DNA of 64,000 nt, taken from the NCBI GenBank assembly GCA_902518965.1, contig CABYIQ010000003.1, positions 1 to 64,000 of the forward strand, read 5' to 3'. The notes under the pieces were generated by a model. That model made no database searches, was not told the DNA's origin, and was given only the letters and a program-made list of their open reading frames with translations. Below, in pieces: positions 1-8,867 of this stretch (the stretch's first letter is position 1; each line of letters starts with the position of its first letter). The position numbers and the translations under genes are program-made. This DNA comes from an uncultured SAR116 cluster alpha proteobacterium. GTDB lineage: Bacteria; Pseudomonadota; Alphaproteobacteria; Puniceispirillales; Puniceispirillaceae.

Positions 1-82
1 GCGTGACACAAAGTTGCAGCGACGTCCAGAACCTGACATGGTTATGCGCAACCAAGTTTGGAACATAAATAAGGAGCCCGGC

Positions 83-286
83 ATGGCAGAGAAAGATGAT
101 GGGCGCAGACAGATAATCTGTGATGAGCTTCGTCAGGCTGGCATATCAGACGCACAAGTGAACCTTGCCCTTGAGACCAGCGGCACATTGTTGGAGCAAT
201 TGGCCAGCTATCCGCTAGATGAACAACACAAGCGCACGGTTAGAGAAATTTTTATGCAGTATGCACAGGTAGGAGACAGGACATGA
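83..286 (+). CDS. small amidase-partner protein, AtzG/DUF4089-like (tentative)
   Basis: This encodes a 67-residue acidic, mostly helical protein. The frame is open further upstream, but an AAGGAG ribosome-binding site at 71-76 places the start at ATG 83. The stop overlaps the start of the amidase gene by four bases (ATGA), so the two are almost certainly co-translated. Small proteins of this size that precede amidase-signature genes include AtzG, the structural subunit of the AtzE 1-carboxybiuret hydrolase. A segment around residues 35-45 (LASYPLD) loosely recalls that family. The similarity is faint and the AtzG assignment is inference; the gene itself is well supported by its ribosome-binding site and overlap. 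Upstream, bases 1-68 are open in another frame and could be the end of a preceding gene. Confidence 0.7.
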   Translation: MAEKDDGRRQIICDELRQAGISDAQVNLALETSGTLLEQLASYPLDEQHKRTVREIFMQYAQVGDRT

Positions 287-1710
287 GCCTATATCTGTCT
301 GTTGATTTTTATAAGCACGCTGCACAGACCCACCCAGATGGCACAGGCAAACGCGTACTAGAGGTCACAGACGCCCTAAACCAGCTTGGCCGCAAGCTAG
401 ATGCGGTACGCTTCACAGATGAGGCGTTTACCCAGGAACAGGTCACGCAGCTCAGCCAGCCGCAGCAGCCCGGCAAAACTTTGCCGCTTAAAGCTGTCCC
501 ACTGGCGCATAAAGAGCTGTATGGCCGCACCTTCAAAGACGGGTCTGGCTGGCCTTATGAGGGAGGTTCAAAAACCTATGAAGGACAAACTGCATCCCGC
601 ACCGCAACTGTTATTGACAAACTAGATTCTGCAGGGGCAATCGACTGCGGAAGGTTGGTTTCTGTAGAATATGCGTTAGGGGTAACTGGTCATAATGCTT
701 ATGCAGGAACACCCAAGAACCCCTGGAATCCGGCCTATATCTGCGGCGGCTCCTCATCTGGGTCAGGGGCGGTGGTTGCCGCTGGGATTGTCCCTGCTGC
801 GCTGGGCAGTGATACAGGTGGGTCAATCCGTTTGCCAGCGGCGGCTTGTGGGCTGGTTGGAGTGAAACCAACCCAAGGGCTTGTCTCGCGCACCGGTGTC
901 TTTGCACTATCAAATGCGCTCGATACTGTTGGCCCTCTGTCCCGTAGCGTCAGAGACAGTGCGCAATGCTTGTCTGTTCTAGCTGGATATGATGCACAAG
1001 ATAATCAGAGCATTAATACAGAACAGCCAGATTACCTGAACGGACTTGAAGACGGGCTTGAAGGTATCCGCATAGGTCTTGCTGAACGCTATTTTTTGAC
1101 TGGAAGTACTGCAGAGGTGGCTGACCCTGTTGCCAGCTGTTTTGAGCGTTGTGCACAGCTTGGAGCGATATGCCATGATCTGGTAATTGAGGGCATTGAA
1201 GCAACAAACCCACTGAATGTTCTGCTGATCGCCACAGAGGCCGCACACGTGCATAAAAAGACAATTCTAGATCGGCCAGAATTGCTTAATGATCAGACAT
1301 TAATGCGCGTTTTGACCGGCATTTTCACATCAGATGGTAATTATCGGCGGCTGCAGGCGTGCCGCGCGGATTTCATTGCACGTACATTGCCTGACCTGTT
1401 TGACAAAGTAGATCTGTTCATGGCCCCTGTCTGGCCATTTGCATTGCCAACCATAAAAGACAGTGATGTCGGGGCCAATCCTGAGGCGGCCCCGTTGATG
1501 CAGCGTATTGGACATAATACGCGGCCTGTAAATTTCCTCGGCCTACCCGCTATCTGCCTTCCTATCGGGTTTGATGCAAACGGCCTGCCTTTATCTGTAC
1601 AGCTGGTTGGCAAGCCATTTTCGGAAGCAATTTTGTTGCGCGTTGCCCGTGCAATTGAACGTGAATATGATTTCTGGTCACACCGACCTGATCTGAGCGT
1701 TTTTGGCTGA
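283..1710 (+). CDS. amidase-signature family hydrolase
   Basis: This encodes a 475-residue cytoplasmic enzyme of the amidase signature family, which hydrolyses C-N amide bonds with a Lys-cisSer-Ser triad. The glycine/serine-rich signature GGSSSGSGAVVAAG lies at about residues 155-168. The nucleophile is Ser181 in DTGGSIRLPA, the bridging Ser is about 157 (the 24-residue spacing is typical), and the lysine is Lys77 in PLAHKELYG. The length is normal for the family. A GGAG motif sits a few bases before the ATG, which overlaps the stop of the small upstream gene. The substrate cannot be read from the sequence. The small partner suggests an AtzE-like or other two-subunit amidase rather than GatA, because no gatB or gatC is adjacent. 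Confidence 0.9.
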   Translation: MSLYLSVDFYKHAAQTHPDGTGKRVLEVTDALNQLGRKLDAVRFTDEAFTQEQVTQLSQPQQPGKTLPLKAVPLAHKELYGRTFKDGSGWPYEGGSKTYEGQTASRTATVIDKLDSAGAIDCGRLVSVEYALGVTGHNAYAGTPKNPWNPAYICGGSSSGSGAVVAAGIVPAALGSDTGGSIRLPAAACGLVGVKPTQGLVSRTGVFALSNALDTVGPLSRSVRDSAQCLSVLAGYDAQDNQSINTEQPDYLNGLEDGLEGIRIGLAERYFLTGSTAEVADPVASCFERCAQLGAICHDLVIEGIEATNPLNVLLIATEAAHVHKKTILDRPELLNDQTLMRVLTGIFTSDGNYRRLQACRADFIARTLPDLFDKVDLFMAPVWPFALPTIKDSDVGANPEAAPLMQRIGHNTRPVNFLGLPAICLPIGFDANGLPLSVQLVGKPFSEAILLRVARAIEREYDFWSHRPDLSVFG

Positions 1711-1723
1711 GCGATGAAGACAG

Positions 1724-2332
1724 TTAAAGACGGGTAACCAGTTTTTTCAACTTGGCTTCAACTACGTCAGGCGGTTCGGCAATATCGATTGTGCCCGTCA
1801 TCCGGCCCTGTTCGTTTAGTAAAAAGACCGTGGCGGTATGATCGAGAGTATAGCCGCCACCAGATGTCTGAATGCGTTCCCAAAAAATACCCCAGTCTCT
1901 GGCCAGCTCCAGAACATTTTCAGGCTTACCGGTGATGCCAGTGACCTGTTCGCCAAAATAAGGAATGAAATCTTTCAACACCTCAACCGTGTCTCGTTCC
2001 GGGTCAAGGGTGATGAAAACAATCTGCAGCTTTTCCCTGCCCTCCGCCAGTGCCTGTCTGGCATTGGCTAGGTCATTCAAGGTTGTGGGACAAATCTCCG
2101 GGCAATGGGTAAAGCCAAAAAATACAGCAGAAGCCCGGCCGGTAAAAATCTCTTCTGTTACTATCTGCCCAGTGTGGTCAGTTAGCTGAAAAGGAGCACC
2201 AATTTCAAACCCCGTCTGGGTGCGCGGCATCCATTGGCGGGCCAGATATTCTGAGACCGAAAAGGCCAAACCCAGCAATAGAACAAAGCCAAGTCCCCAC
2301 AATAATATTGAGCGTTTGTTCTGTATTGTCAA
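1724..2332 (-). CDS. SCO1/SenC-type copper metallochaperone
   Basis: This encodes a 202-residue protein with one N-terminal membrane anchor (about residues 9-27) and a thioredoxin-like periplasmic domain. The copper-binding motif CPEIC supplies Cys77 and Cys81, and His166 in LDHTATVFLL is the third ligand, as in the SCO family. These proteins deliver copper to, or reduce, the CuA site of cytochrome c oxidase. The gene lies 15 bases after the PCu(A)C-type copper chaperone gene on the same strand, and the two families often cooperate in CuA assembly. The reading frame appears to start at TTG (2332), because no ATG lies between it and the membrane anchor; the ribosome-binding site is weak, so translation may be coupled to the upstream gene. 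Confidence 0.9.
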   Translation of the reverse strand: MTIQNKRSILLWGLGFVLLLGLAFSVSEYLARQWMPRTQTGFEIGAPFQLTDHTGQIVTEEIFTGRASAVFFGFTHCPEICPTTLNDLANARQALAEGREKLQIVFITLDPERDTVEVLKDFIPYFGEQVTGITGKPENVLELARDWGIFWERIQTSGGGYTLDHTATVFLLNEQGRMTGTIDIAEPPDVVEAKLKKLVTRL

Positions 2333-2347
2333 AATACTGCGCTTTTA

Positions 2348-2908
2348 TCAGTGACTGTGGTCGTGCTGTTTATGGTCATGGTCTTTTTGTTTGTGGCCTT
2401 TTGTATGTGTTTCCCCTTGAGTGTGTACAAGTCCGGGTAGTCTGGTTACATGAAAGGGCAACGTAACTCGACCACAAGGAACAAATTCAAGAGTAACCGA
2501 GAAAATATCATCCTCTTTTAACTGCCGGTCAAGATCCATGAACATCAGGTGACGTCCTTTTGGCATCAACGCGACCGTAAGTCTATCTTGAACAGCAAGC
2601 CCCCTCTCAATTTCATACATTTTCATAACGCCGGAATCGTGTTTCATATCATGAATTTGAGCCCGTTTTGCAAAAGGTGCTGAGGCTGAAACAAGCGTTT
2701 GGGTCTGACCGGTGGTATTAGTGATCTGAAGATAGCCAGCTGAAACCGGCGCATTTGGGGGTGTGGCACGAAGCTGAGCATGGTCAAACTTCAAACCCTC
2801 AGTCTGGCAGGAGGCAAAAGCCGGCCGAGTCAATAAAACAAGAAACACAGCTAGCGCAGCCAAGCATTGCAAGAACGGTCGCAGATAAAGAATAATAGGA
2901 TTGGCCAT
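2348..2908 (-). CDS. PCu(A)C copper chaperone with His-rich tail
   Basis: This encodes a 186-residue exported protein. A hydrophobic signal segment spans about residues 12-33 and may be cleaved after AFA. The domain carries the family ligands His86, Met95/97, His120 and Met122 (RHLMFMD), which bind Cu(I) for transfer to the CuA centre of cytochrome oxidase. The C-terminus (about 162-186) is a His/Lys/Asp tail with nine histidines that could buffer metal. The frame is open back to 3100, but that would overlap the divergent gene at 3064 and place the signal peptide internally, so ATG 2908 is chosen. The gene leads a two-gene operon with the SCO gene; the 155-base gap to the divergent oxidase gene must hold both promoters. 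Confidence 0.88.
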   Translation of the reverse strand: MANPIILYLRPFLQCLAALAVFLVLLTRPAFASCQTEGLKFDHAQLRATPPNAPVSAGYLQITNTTGQTQTLVSASAPFAKRAQIHDMKHDSGVMKMYEIERGLAVQDRLTVALMPKGRHLMFMDLDRQLKEDDIFSVTLEFVPCGRVTLPFHVTRLPGLVHTQGETHTKGHKQKDHDHKQHDHSH

Positions 2909-3063
2909 ATATTTTTTTACTCTTTTGGATAAGACCCACACCGACGTACTGCGGGATATCATAAAACTCAACCTCAGGCCAGAATCACTCAAAATATTTT
3001 TTGACTCTGCAAAAATATCACCCAAACTGAACACAGCTTTAAAGTATTCATAAAGGACAAGAA

Positions 3064-4287
3064 ATGTCAGCCCAACTTTATCCTGCGACAACGTCTGCAC
3101 AAAGCTTTGATGTGGTGATTATTGGCGGAGCGATTATTGGGTCCTCCATTGCCTGGTTTTTATCTCAGCACTCTGACTTTAAAGGGCGAATTCTAGTGGT
3201 TGAACGTGACCCTAGCTATGAATTTGCCTCTACCTCGCGCACCAATTCCTGCGTACGCCAACAATTTTCTACTGAGATCAATATCCGAATTTCTCAGTTC
3301 ACCGCAGAGTATGTGAAAAACTTCAGGCACTACATGGGCGGCGATGATGAGATCCCCGACCTGACCCTTGATGCGTTTGGCTATATGTATCTGGCTGATA
3401 ATGAGAACTTTGCCGAACAGCTGCGCGCAAATCAAAGGGTGCAGGCTGCCTTGGGGGCAGGCACAAAACTGATGAGAGCAGATGAGATCAAAGCGGATTA
3501 CCCGTTTTATCATGTGGATGATATTCTGCTTGGCAGCCATAATCTGAAAGATGAGGGATATTTTGAGGGCAACACCATGTTTGAATGGTGGCGCAGATCT
3601 GCCCGCAAGGCAGGTGTGGAGTATATCCAAAATGAAGTTACTGGACTAACCACCACTGCGCGTGGCCAGAAAATTGATAGCGTGACACTTGCTAGTGGGG
3701 AACGGATTTCAGCCGGGGTCGTGGTGAATGCGGCTGGGCCACGGGCCGCAGATGTCGCTGGTATGGCTGGAATTGAGCTGCCAGTTGAGCCGCGCAAACG
3801 CTATACTTGGATCTTTTCTGCTGAAAGGCCGCTGGACAGACCCCTGCCCTTGACAATTGACCCGTCAGGTATCCATATGCGCCAATATGGGCGTGCTGAT
3901 TATATGGCGGGCAGCCCGCCGCATATTGACTCGGCAGTCGCGTTTGATGATTTTGATGAAGATCAGAATATTTGGCAGGACCATGTTTGGCCGCTGATCG
4001 CCACACGCATTCCTCAATTTGAAGCAATAAAGGTCACCTCGTCCTGGGCCGGACACTATGCTTTTAACACGCTTGATCACAATGCGGTGCTTGGCCCGCA
4101 CCCAGATGTCAGCAATTTCATGTTTGCAAATGGGTTTTCAGGCCATGGGCTCCAGCAATCCCCTGCAGTCGGGCGTGGCATATCAGAATGGATCACCCAT
4201 GGGGCCTGGCAGAGCCTAGATTTTAGCTGTTTTTCTTATGATCGGATAGCAGCAAACCAGCCCTTGCTGGAACGGGCCGTAATCTAA
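3064..4287 (+). CDS. FAD-dependent oxidoreductase, DAO/glycine oxidase family
   Basis: This encodes a 407-residue flavoprotein of the D-amino-acid oxidase/sarcosine oxidase superfamily. The dinucleotide-binding motif near the N-terminus (VVIIGGAIIGSS, about residues 17-28) is a variant of GxGxxG, and the C-terminal FAD segment FANGFSGHGLQQSPAVG is typical of the family. Such enzymes oxidise secondary or primary amines, usually amino acids or N-methylated compounds. The ribosome-binding site AAAGGAC lies just upstream of ATG 3064. The gene converges with the downstream sugar-kinase gene and overlaps it by four bases. There is no signal peptide, so the enzyme is cytoplasmic. The substrate is unknown. 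Confidence 0.88.
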   Translation: MSAQLYPATTSAQSFDVVIIGGAIIGSSIAWFLSQHSDFKGRILVVERDPSYEFASTSRTNSCVRQQFSTEINIRISQFTAEYVKNFRHYMGGDDEIPDLTLDAFGYMYLADNENFAEQLRANQRVQAALGAGTKLMRADEIKADYPFYHVDDILLGSHNLKDEGYFEGNTMFEWWRRSARKAGVEYIQNEVTGLTTTARGQKIDSVTLASGERISAGVVVNAAGPRAADVAGMAGIELPVEPRKRYTWIFSAERPLDRPLPLTIDPSGIHMRQYGRADYMAGSPPHIDSAVAFDDFDEDQNIWQDHVWPLIATRIPQFEAIKVTSSWAGHYAFNTLDHNAVLGPHPDVSNFMFANGFSGHGLQQSPAVGRGISEWITHGAWQSLDFSCFSYDRIAANQPLLERAVI

Positions 4288-5204
4288 GCCGTAAGCAAGG
4301 CTTCAACTTCTGCACGTGTTGGCATGGGGGCAACTGCCCCATAGCCCGTGGTGGACAAGGCCGCAGCTGCATTAGCATAACGGGCCGCAGCTAAGGCATC
4401 ACGTCCGGTTAGATATTCCGCCAGAAAGGCCCCGTCAAATGTGTCGCCTGCGGCTGTGGCATCCACCGCCTCAACCACATAGGGTGGGACCTGTTCCCGC
4501 CTGTCCGGTGTGGCGATAAGGGTGCCTGCTACGCCGAGGGTCAAAGCGACAATCTCAGCCCCTAACTGCAGATAAAAATCTGCAATATCCCCTGCCTCAT
4601 GCAGGCCGGTCAGCAAACGGGCATCGTCAAGGCCTGGCAGAGCAATATCACAGCAGGACATCGCCTGATGGATGACAGAGCGAGCCTTATCCAGTGACCA
4701 TAATTTCAAGCGCAGATTGGGATCGTAGCTGACTTTGCCACCTGCAGCATGCACAGTGTCCATAGCGGCCAAGCAAGCATCCGCTGCGCTCTCAGAAATC
4801 GCCTGAGAGATGCCTGAGAGATGAAGTATCTGGCAGGAGGACAGCGCCGCAGAAACAGAAGGCCGGGCCAGGTCAGAGCGGCTCATTAAACTGGCCGCAC
4901 TGCCGTTACGCCGATAGGTGAAGTCATGTCCATCACCAGAATGCGTGACAAAATAAATTCCTGTAGGCGCATCGCCGACAGATGTCACAGCTGAGATGTC
5001 AATATTGTCTTCTGCCCAATAGTCCAGAATTTTTTGCCCAAATCTGTCTGTGCCAAGCTGGGCCAAGACACCCACAGTAGCTCCCTGACGCGCGGCGGCA
5101 ATCGCACAATTGGATGTATCCCCGCCAAAGCCTTCCAGATAACGCCCGTCTGGCTGCTGGTTAAATTCCAGCAACGGCTCCCCCATACAAAGCAGATCAG
5201 GCAT
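4284..5204 (-). CDS. PfkB-family sugar kinase, KdgK-like
   Basis: This encodes a 306-residue ribokinase-fold kinase. An N-terminal substrate segment (MGEPLLEF, GGDTSNCAIAAARQG) and the catalytic DATAAGDTF motif, with the base Asp254, define the PfkB family. Overall it resembles 2-keto-3-deoxygluconate kinases more than IolC. The start overlaps the iolE stop by eight bases, making it the last gene of the inositol operon, the place where iolC often sits. A separate, much clearer IolC lies at the other end of the window, so this enzyme probably phosphorylates another keto-deoxy or aldonic sugar acid, or a related intermediate of the same operon. The function is inferred and the family is certain. 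Confidence 0.9.
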   Translation of the reverse strand: MPDLLCMGEPLLEFNQQPDGRYLEGFGGDTSNCAIAAARQGATVGVLAQLGTDRFGQKILDYWAEDNIDISAVTSVGDAPTGIYFVTHSGDGHDFTYRRNGSAASLMSRSDLARPSVSAALSSCQILHLSGISQAISESAADACLAAMDTVHAAGGKVSYDPNLRLKLWSLDKARSVIHQAMSCCDIALPGLDDARLLTGLHEAGDIADFYLQLGAEIVALTLGVAGTLIATPDRREQVPPYVVEAVDATAAGDTFDGAFLAEYLTGRDALAAARYANAAAALSTTGYGAVAPMPTRAEVEALLTA

Positions 5205-6096
5205 CTATCTGATAACCAGCTTTGGTCAGTGATGCCTCTAATGCATTATAGCCCATTCTGGCATAGACAAGCGGATTCGCTTTCGCCGGGTCCTGTTCAG
5301 CTTCAATAATCACCCAACCCTCATAGCCGGTTTCATATAGAGCCGCCATAATGGGATCATAGGCTATCAATCCATCACCTGGAACCGTGAACACCCCATC
5401 CAAAACACAATCCAGAAAGCTCTGCTTATCCTTATTCACAGCTGCTAAAATACTTTCGCGGATATCTTTGGTATGGACGTGATTGATCCGGTGGCCATGA
5501 TTCTTTATCACCTGCAGATTATCCCCGCCGGCAAACACAAGATGCCCAGTATCCAGAAGCAGATTTACAGCCGCGCCGGTATGGCTCATCAGCAGATCAA
5601 GTTCAGCTTCTGTTTCCACGGCAGTGCCCATATGGTGATGGAAGCTCAGCGGCACCCCTTCAGCTGCACAATGTTCTGCCAGCATGGTCAGACGGCGTCC
5701 GTAGGCAGCAACGTCAAAATCTTCGAGCTTTGGACGGCTGCTGAGCGGGCGTTCCTGTCGGTTCTGCACAGTTTCATAGGTCTCGCCATAAACTATCACA
5801 GACGCGCCACACTGTTTGAAAAGGGCTAGCTGTTCAGCGATGCGCTCCAGCTCCTCTTCAAGGCCATTATTAATAAGTGTGCCAGAATACCAGCCTGAGA
5901 CCAGCGCCAGATCATGCACTCCTAAAACAGCAGATAGAGCAGCAGCATCCTTTGGGAACTTGCCCCCCGTTTCTGTTCCAGTAAAGCCAGCTTCACGTGT
6001 TTCAACAAGACATGTTTGCAAACTAGTCCCACCACCAAGCTGCGGCAGATCATCATTGCTCCATGAAATAGGTGACATGCCCAAACGTAATTTCAT
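5197..6096 (-). CDS. iolE: myo-inosose-2 dehydratase
   Basis: This encodes a 299-residue sugar-phosphate-isomerase/epimerase-type TIM barrel that removes water from 2-keto-myo-inositol in the second step of inositol breakdown. The start MKLRLGMSPISWSNDDLPQLG is characteristic of IolE. The segments LSFHHHMGTAVE, LLLDTGHLVFAGGD and HVHTKDIRE contain the metal ligands of the family. The frame opens at 6168, but an AGAGG motif precedes ATG 6096, and the longer form would run into the end of iolB, so 6096 is used. The gene lies 37 bases after iolB, and its stop overlaps the kinase gene. Confidence 0.93.
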   Translation of the reverse strand: MKLRLGMSPISWSNDDLPQLGGGTSLQTCLVETREAGFTGTETGGKFPKDAAALSAVLGVHDLALVSGWYSGTLINNGLEEELERIAEQLALFKQCGASVIVYGETYETVQNRQERPLSSRPKLEDFDVAAYGRRLTMLAEHCAAEGVPLSFHHHMGTAVETEAELDLLMSHTGAAVNLLLDTGHLVFAGGDNLQVIKNHGHRINHVHTKDIRESILAAVNKDKQSFLDCVLDGVFTVPGDGLIAYDPIMAALYETGYEGWVIIEAEQDPAKANPLVYARMGYNALEASLTKAGYQIDA

Positions 6097-6133
6097 TTTG
6101 CCCTCTTTAACGCTGCTTATCTGTTTGCTGTGC

Positions 6134-6934
6134 TTATGCGCTGATGATCCATTCATGATCTGGATCATTATGAAATTTCCACACCCGTTTCGGCCCGGCC
6201 ATCACATTCAGATAATAGCTTTCATAGCCATGCGGTGCGCCAACAGGATGATACCCTTTTGGCACCAGAACAACAGATCTGTCTGGCGCGGCCATCACCT
6301 CGTCAAGGGTGCGGTCATCATCATAAACACGATGCAAAACATAACCCTGAGGCGGGTTGATCCTGTGATAATAGGTTTCCTCCAGAAGGCTTTCATGCGG
6401 CAGGTTATCTGCATCATGCTTATGCGGAGGATAAGATGACCAGTTGCCAGCAGGGGTAATGACCTCAACCACAAGCAAGCTGTCTGCTGGTTCTGTTTCG
6501 GGAAGAATATTACAGACAAAGCGAGTATTTGCACCTGTACCCCGCTGTTCCAGAGGCATCTGATCAGGTGTAATTAGACGCGGGCCATGTTCTTTTGTCA
6601 TGCCAGGGGCACGGCAGACAGCAATTTCTGCTGACGCAGCTGCTCTCACGGACCAGCTGGTCTTGTGTGGAAGATAAACCGCATGAGGAGGAATGCGATC
6701 AAAAACTGATTTCCGTCCTGTGATCAGTCCAAAATCTATGTCCCCTGCGGTAAAGTGCGCTGACCCGCTAAGCAGCACAAGGCATACCTCATCATCTGTA
6801 CCTACATCTGAAAGGAGCTGGCCAGACACCAGATCATGAACACCAAATCCCACATAACGCCAGCCAGCATCGGCAGGAGTGATCTGATGCAGACAGGATT
6901 GGCCTTTATGCGGCTTACGCAACAAATTCGACAC
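6134..6934 (-). CDS. iolB: 5-deoxy-glucuronate isomerase
   Basis: This encodes a 266-residue double-cupin enzyme that converts 5-deoxy-D-glucuronate to 5-dehydro-2-deoxygluconate. The cupin metal motifs YPPHKHD and PKGYHPVGAPHGYESYYLN are clear. The frame extends upstream to 7075, deep into iolD, but the family begins at SNLLRKP. A GTG codon at 6934 directly precedes that sequence, with GAAGGAG nine bases upstream, so GTG 6934 is the likely start. That gives the normal family length and a 31-base gap to the iolD stop. Confidence 0.92.
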   Translation of the reverse strand: MSNLLRKPHKGQSCLHQITPADAGWRYVGFGVHDLVSGQLLSDVGTDDEVCLVLLSGSAHFTAGDIDFGLITGRKSVFDRIPPHAVYLPHKTSWSVRAAASAEIAVCRAPGMTKEHGPRLITPDQMPLEQRGTGANTRFVCNILPETEPADSLLVVEVITPAGNWSSYPPHKHDADNLPHESLLEETYYHRINPPQGYVLHRVYDDDRTLDEVMAAPDRSVVLVPKGYHPVGAPHGYESYYLNVMAGPKRVWKFHNDPDHEWIISA

Positions 6935-6965
6935 TAAACTGACTCCTTCATCGCCAGAACCAACA

Positions 6966-8840
6966 TCAGGATCGATTTGATTGCCGGCCCATATTCTGGC
7001 CTTTGCGCCCTTGTTGATAAGCACTGCGAAAAGATGCCATGCCCTTGCGTTCAGACACCGCAGGCGGGACAACATCCCACCAAGCCCCGCCCGCCGCTGT
7101 AGAGGGGCCAGGGTCGGTTTCTATAACAACAACCTGAACGCCACCTGCATTAACCGCCCGTCTGACTTCAGCTTCCAATTCAGCTATGTCACCAACCTTC
7201 ACCGCTTGCGCACCCATTGATGCGGCATGCCCTGCATAGTCAATATCAGGCAGTTGGTTGTGGGTTGAATCCACAAACAGATTATTAAACGCCGCCCCGC
7301 CGGTAGCGGCTTGCAGCCGGTTGATACAGCCAAACCCGCGGTTGTCTGTGATCACTAGAGTAAAGGATATGCCCATCATGACAGCAGTGGCCAGCTCAGA
7401 ATTCATCATCAGATAGGAGCCGTCTCCGGCAAACACCAAGTTCGGCCGATCAGGACAGGCCATATGAACACCAATGCCCGCGGCAACCTCGTAGCCCATG
7501 CAAGAAAATCCATATTCCATGTGATAGCCATCTGTCTGGCCAGTTTGCCATAATTTATGCAGCTCACCAGGCATCGACCCCGCCGCCCCCACCACGATGG
7601 CGTTTTCAGGAGCTGCCCGGTTCACTGCGCCAATGACCTGACTGTCGCTAGGCAGAGTATTTTTGTTTTGCCGACCGGTTTCAGGCGCAGCTGTCACCGC
7701 TACCACATCCTCTGACCAGGCATTCTGAAGGCTGCGAATTTCATCTGCATAATCTGTGCTGATAGCAAAATCTGCCAGCGCTTCATCAAGGGCAGCAAGC
7801 GTTTCGTCAGCATCGCCAGTAAGCGCCACAGCATCATGTTTTATCGCATCATGGGTCTGCACATTAATGCTGATCATCTCGCCTGAAAATAAGGCATTTG
7901 AACCCGTTGTGAAATCCTGAAGGCGGCTGCCCACTGACAGGATGACATCTGCAGAGGAAGCCAGCTTATTGGCTGCGCTGGCGCCAGTGACGCCAAGCGA
8001 TCCCACTGCCTGTTCATGGCTGTCTGGCAGAGCAGATTTTCCTGCCTGTGTCATCGCCACGGGGATGCCAGTTCGGGCAGCAAAAGCGGCCAGTCGGCTT
8101 TGTGCCCCCGAATAGCGCACACCGCCACCAGCAATCAGCAGCGGCCGATTCGCCGCTGCCAGCTTTTCACCAGCAGCTGCCAGCATAGCGGCATCACCGC
8201 GAGGGCGCGGAATTTCCCATATTTTCGGCGTAAAAAAAACAACCGGGAACTCATAGGCTTCTGCCTGCACATCTTGACATAAGGACAGGCAAACAGGACC
8301 TGTCATGGCCGGATCACAGAAAATAGACATGGTCTTGGGCAGCGCTTTAAGCAGCTGTTCAGGACGTGTGATCCGGTCAAAATAACGAGTTACCGGCTTA
8401 AAACAATCATTTGCTGAAACTGTGCCATCAGTAAAGTCTTCTATTTGTTGCAGGACAGGGTCTGGCCGCCTGTCAGCAAACACATCTCCTGGCAGAAATA
8501 GAACAGGCAGCCTATTTACATGAGCGAGTGCAGCAGCTGTCACCATATTGGTTGCACCTGGCCCAATAGACGAGGTTACTGCCATCAATTGGCGGCGGTT
8601 CTTTTGTTTTGCATACGCAATGGCGGCATGCGCCATGCTCTGTTCATTGTGGCCGCGGAAAGTCGGCAGCCTGTCTTTTTCAGCATAAAGCGCCTCGCCC
8701 AGACCAGCAACATTGCCATGACCGAAAATAGCCCAGACCCCAGCAAAGGCTGGCGCAGCCGAACCGTCAAACTGTCTGATCTGCTGGGCGGCCATATAGC
8801 GTGTAAGCGCCTGTGCCATGGTTAATCGCACTGTGGTCAT
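6966..8840 (-). CDS. iolD: 3D-(3,5/4)-trihydroxycyclohexane-1,2-dione hydrolase
   Basis: This encodes a 624-residue thiamine-diphosphate enzyme that opens the cyclohexanedione ring in the third step of inositol catabolism. The N-terminal pyrimidine-binding domain includes the active Glu region AIFGHGNVAGLGEAL. The C-terminal cofactor motif begins at GDGSYLMMNSE and ends in ITDN, the usual GDG...N arrangement. The length matches IolD. A GGGGG ribosome-binding site precedes ATG 8840. The gene follows the ABC ATPase gene by 27 bases and precedes iolB, consistent with one operon for uptake and degradation. Confidence 0.95.
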   Translation of the reverse strand: MTTVRLTMAQALTRYMAAQQIRQFDGSAAPAFAGVWAIFGHGNVAGLGEALYAEKDRLPTFRGHNEQSMAHAAIAYAKQKNRRQLMAVTSSIGPGATNMVTAAALAHVNRLPVLFLPGDVFADRRPDPVLQQIEDFTDGTVSANDCFKPVTRYFDRITRPEQLLKALPKTMSIFCDPAMTGPVCLSLCQDVQAEAYEFPVVFFTPKIWEIPRPRGDAAMLAAAGEKLAAANRPLLIAGGGVRYSGAQSRLAAFAARTGIPVAMTQAGKSALPDSHEQAVGSLGVTGASAANKLASSADVILSVGSRLQDFTTGSNALFSGEMISINVQTHDAIKHDAVALTGDADETLAALDEALADFAISTDYADEIRSLQNAWSEDVVAVTAAPETGRQNKNTLPSDSQVIGAVNRAAPENAIVVGAAGSMPGELHKLWQTGQTDGYHMEYGFSCMGYEVAAGIGVHMACPDRPNLVFAGDGSYLMMNSELATAVMMGISFTLVITDNRGFGCINRLQAATGGAAFNNLFVDSTHNQLPDIDYAGHAASMGAQAVKVGDIAELEAEVRRAVNAGGVQVVVIETDPGPSTAAGGAWWDVVPPAVSERKGMASFRSAYQQGRKGQNMGRQSNRS

Positions 8841-8867
8841 TTTGCCCCCAATTTTTGTTTCAAAATC

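Noticed and set aside
2909-3100. 64-residue N-terminal extension of the PCu(A)C gene
   Set aside because: It would overlap the divergent oxidase gene and bury the signal peptide; ATG 2908 fits the family.
6097-6168. Longer iolE start overlapping the end of iolB
   Set aside because: AGAGG before ATG 6096 and the family start MKLRLGMSPISW decide for the shorter form.
6935-7075. Longer iolB start inside iolD
   Set aside because: GTG 6934 has a good ribosome-binding site and starts at the family's conserved N-terminus.
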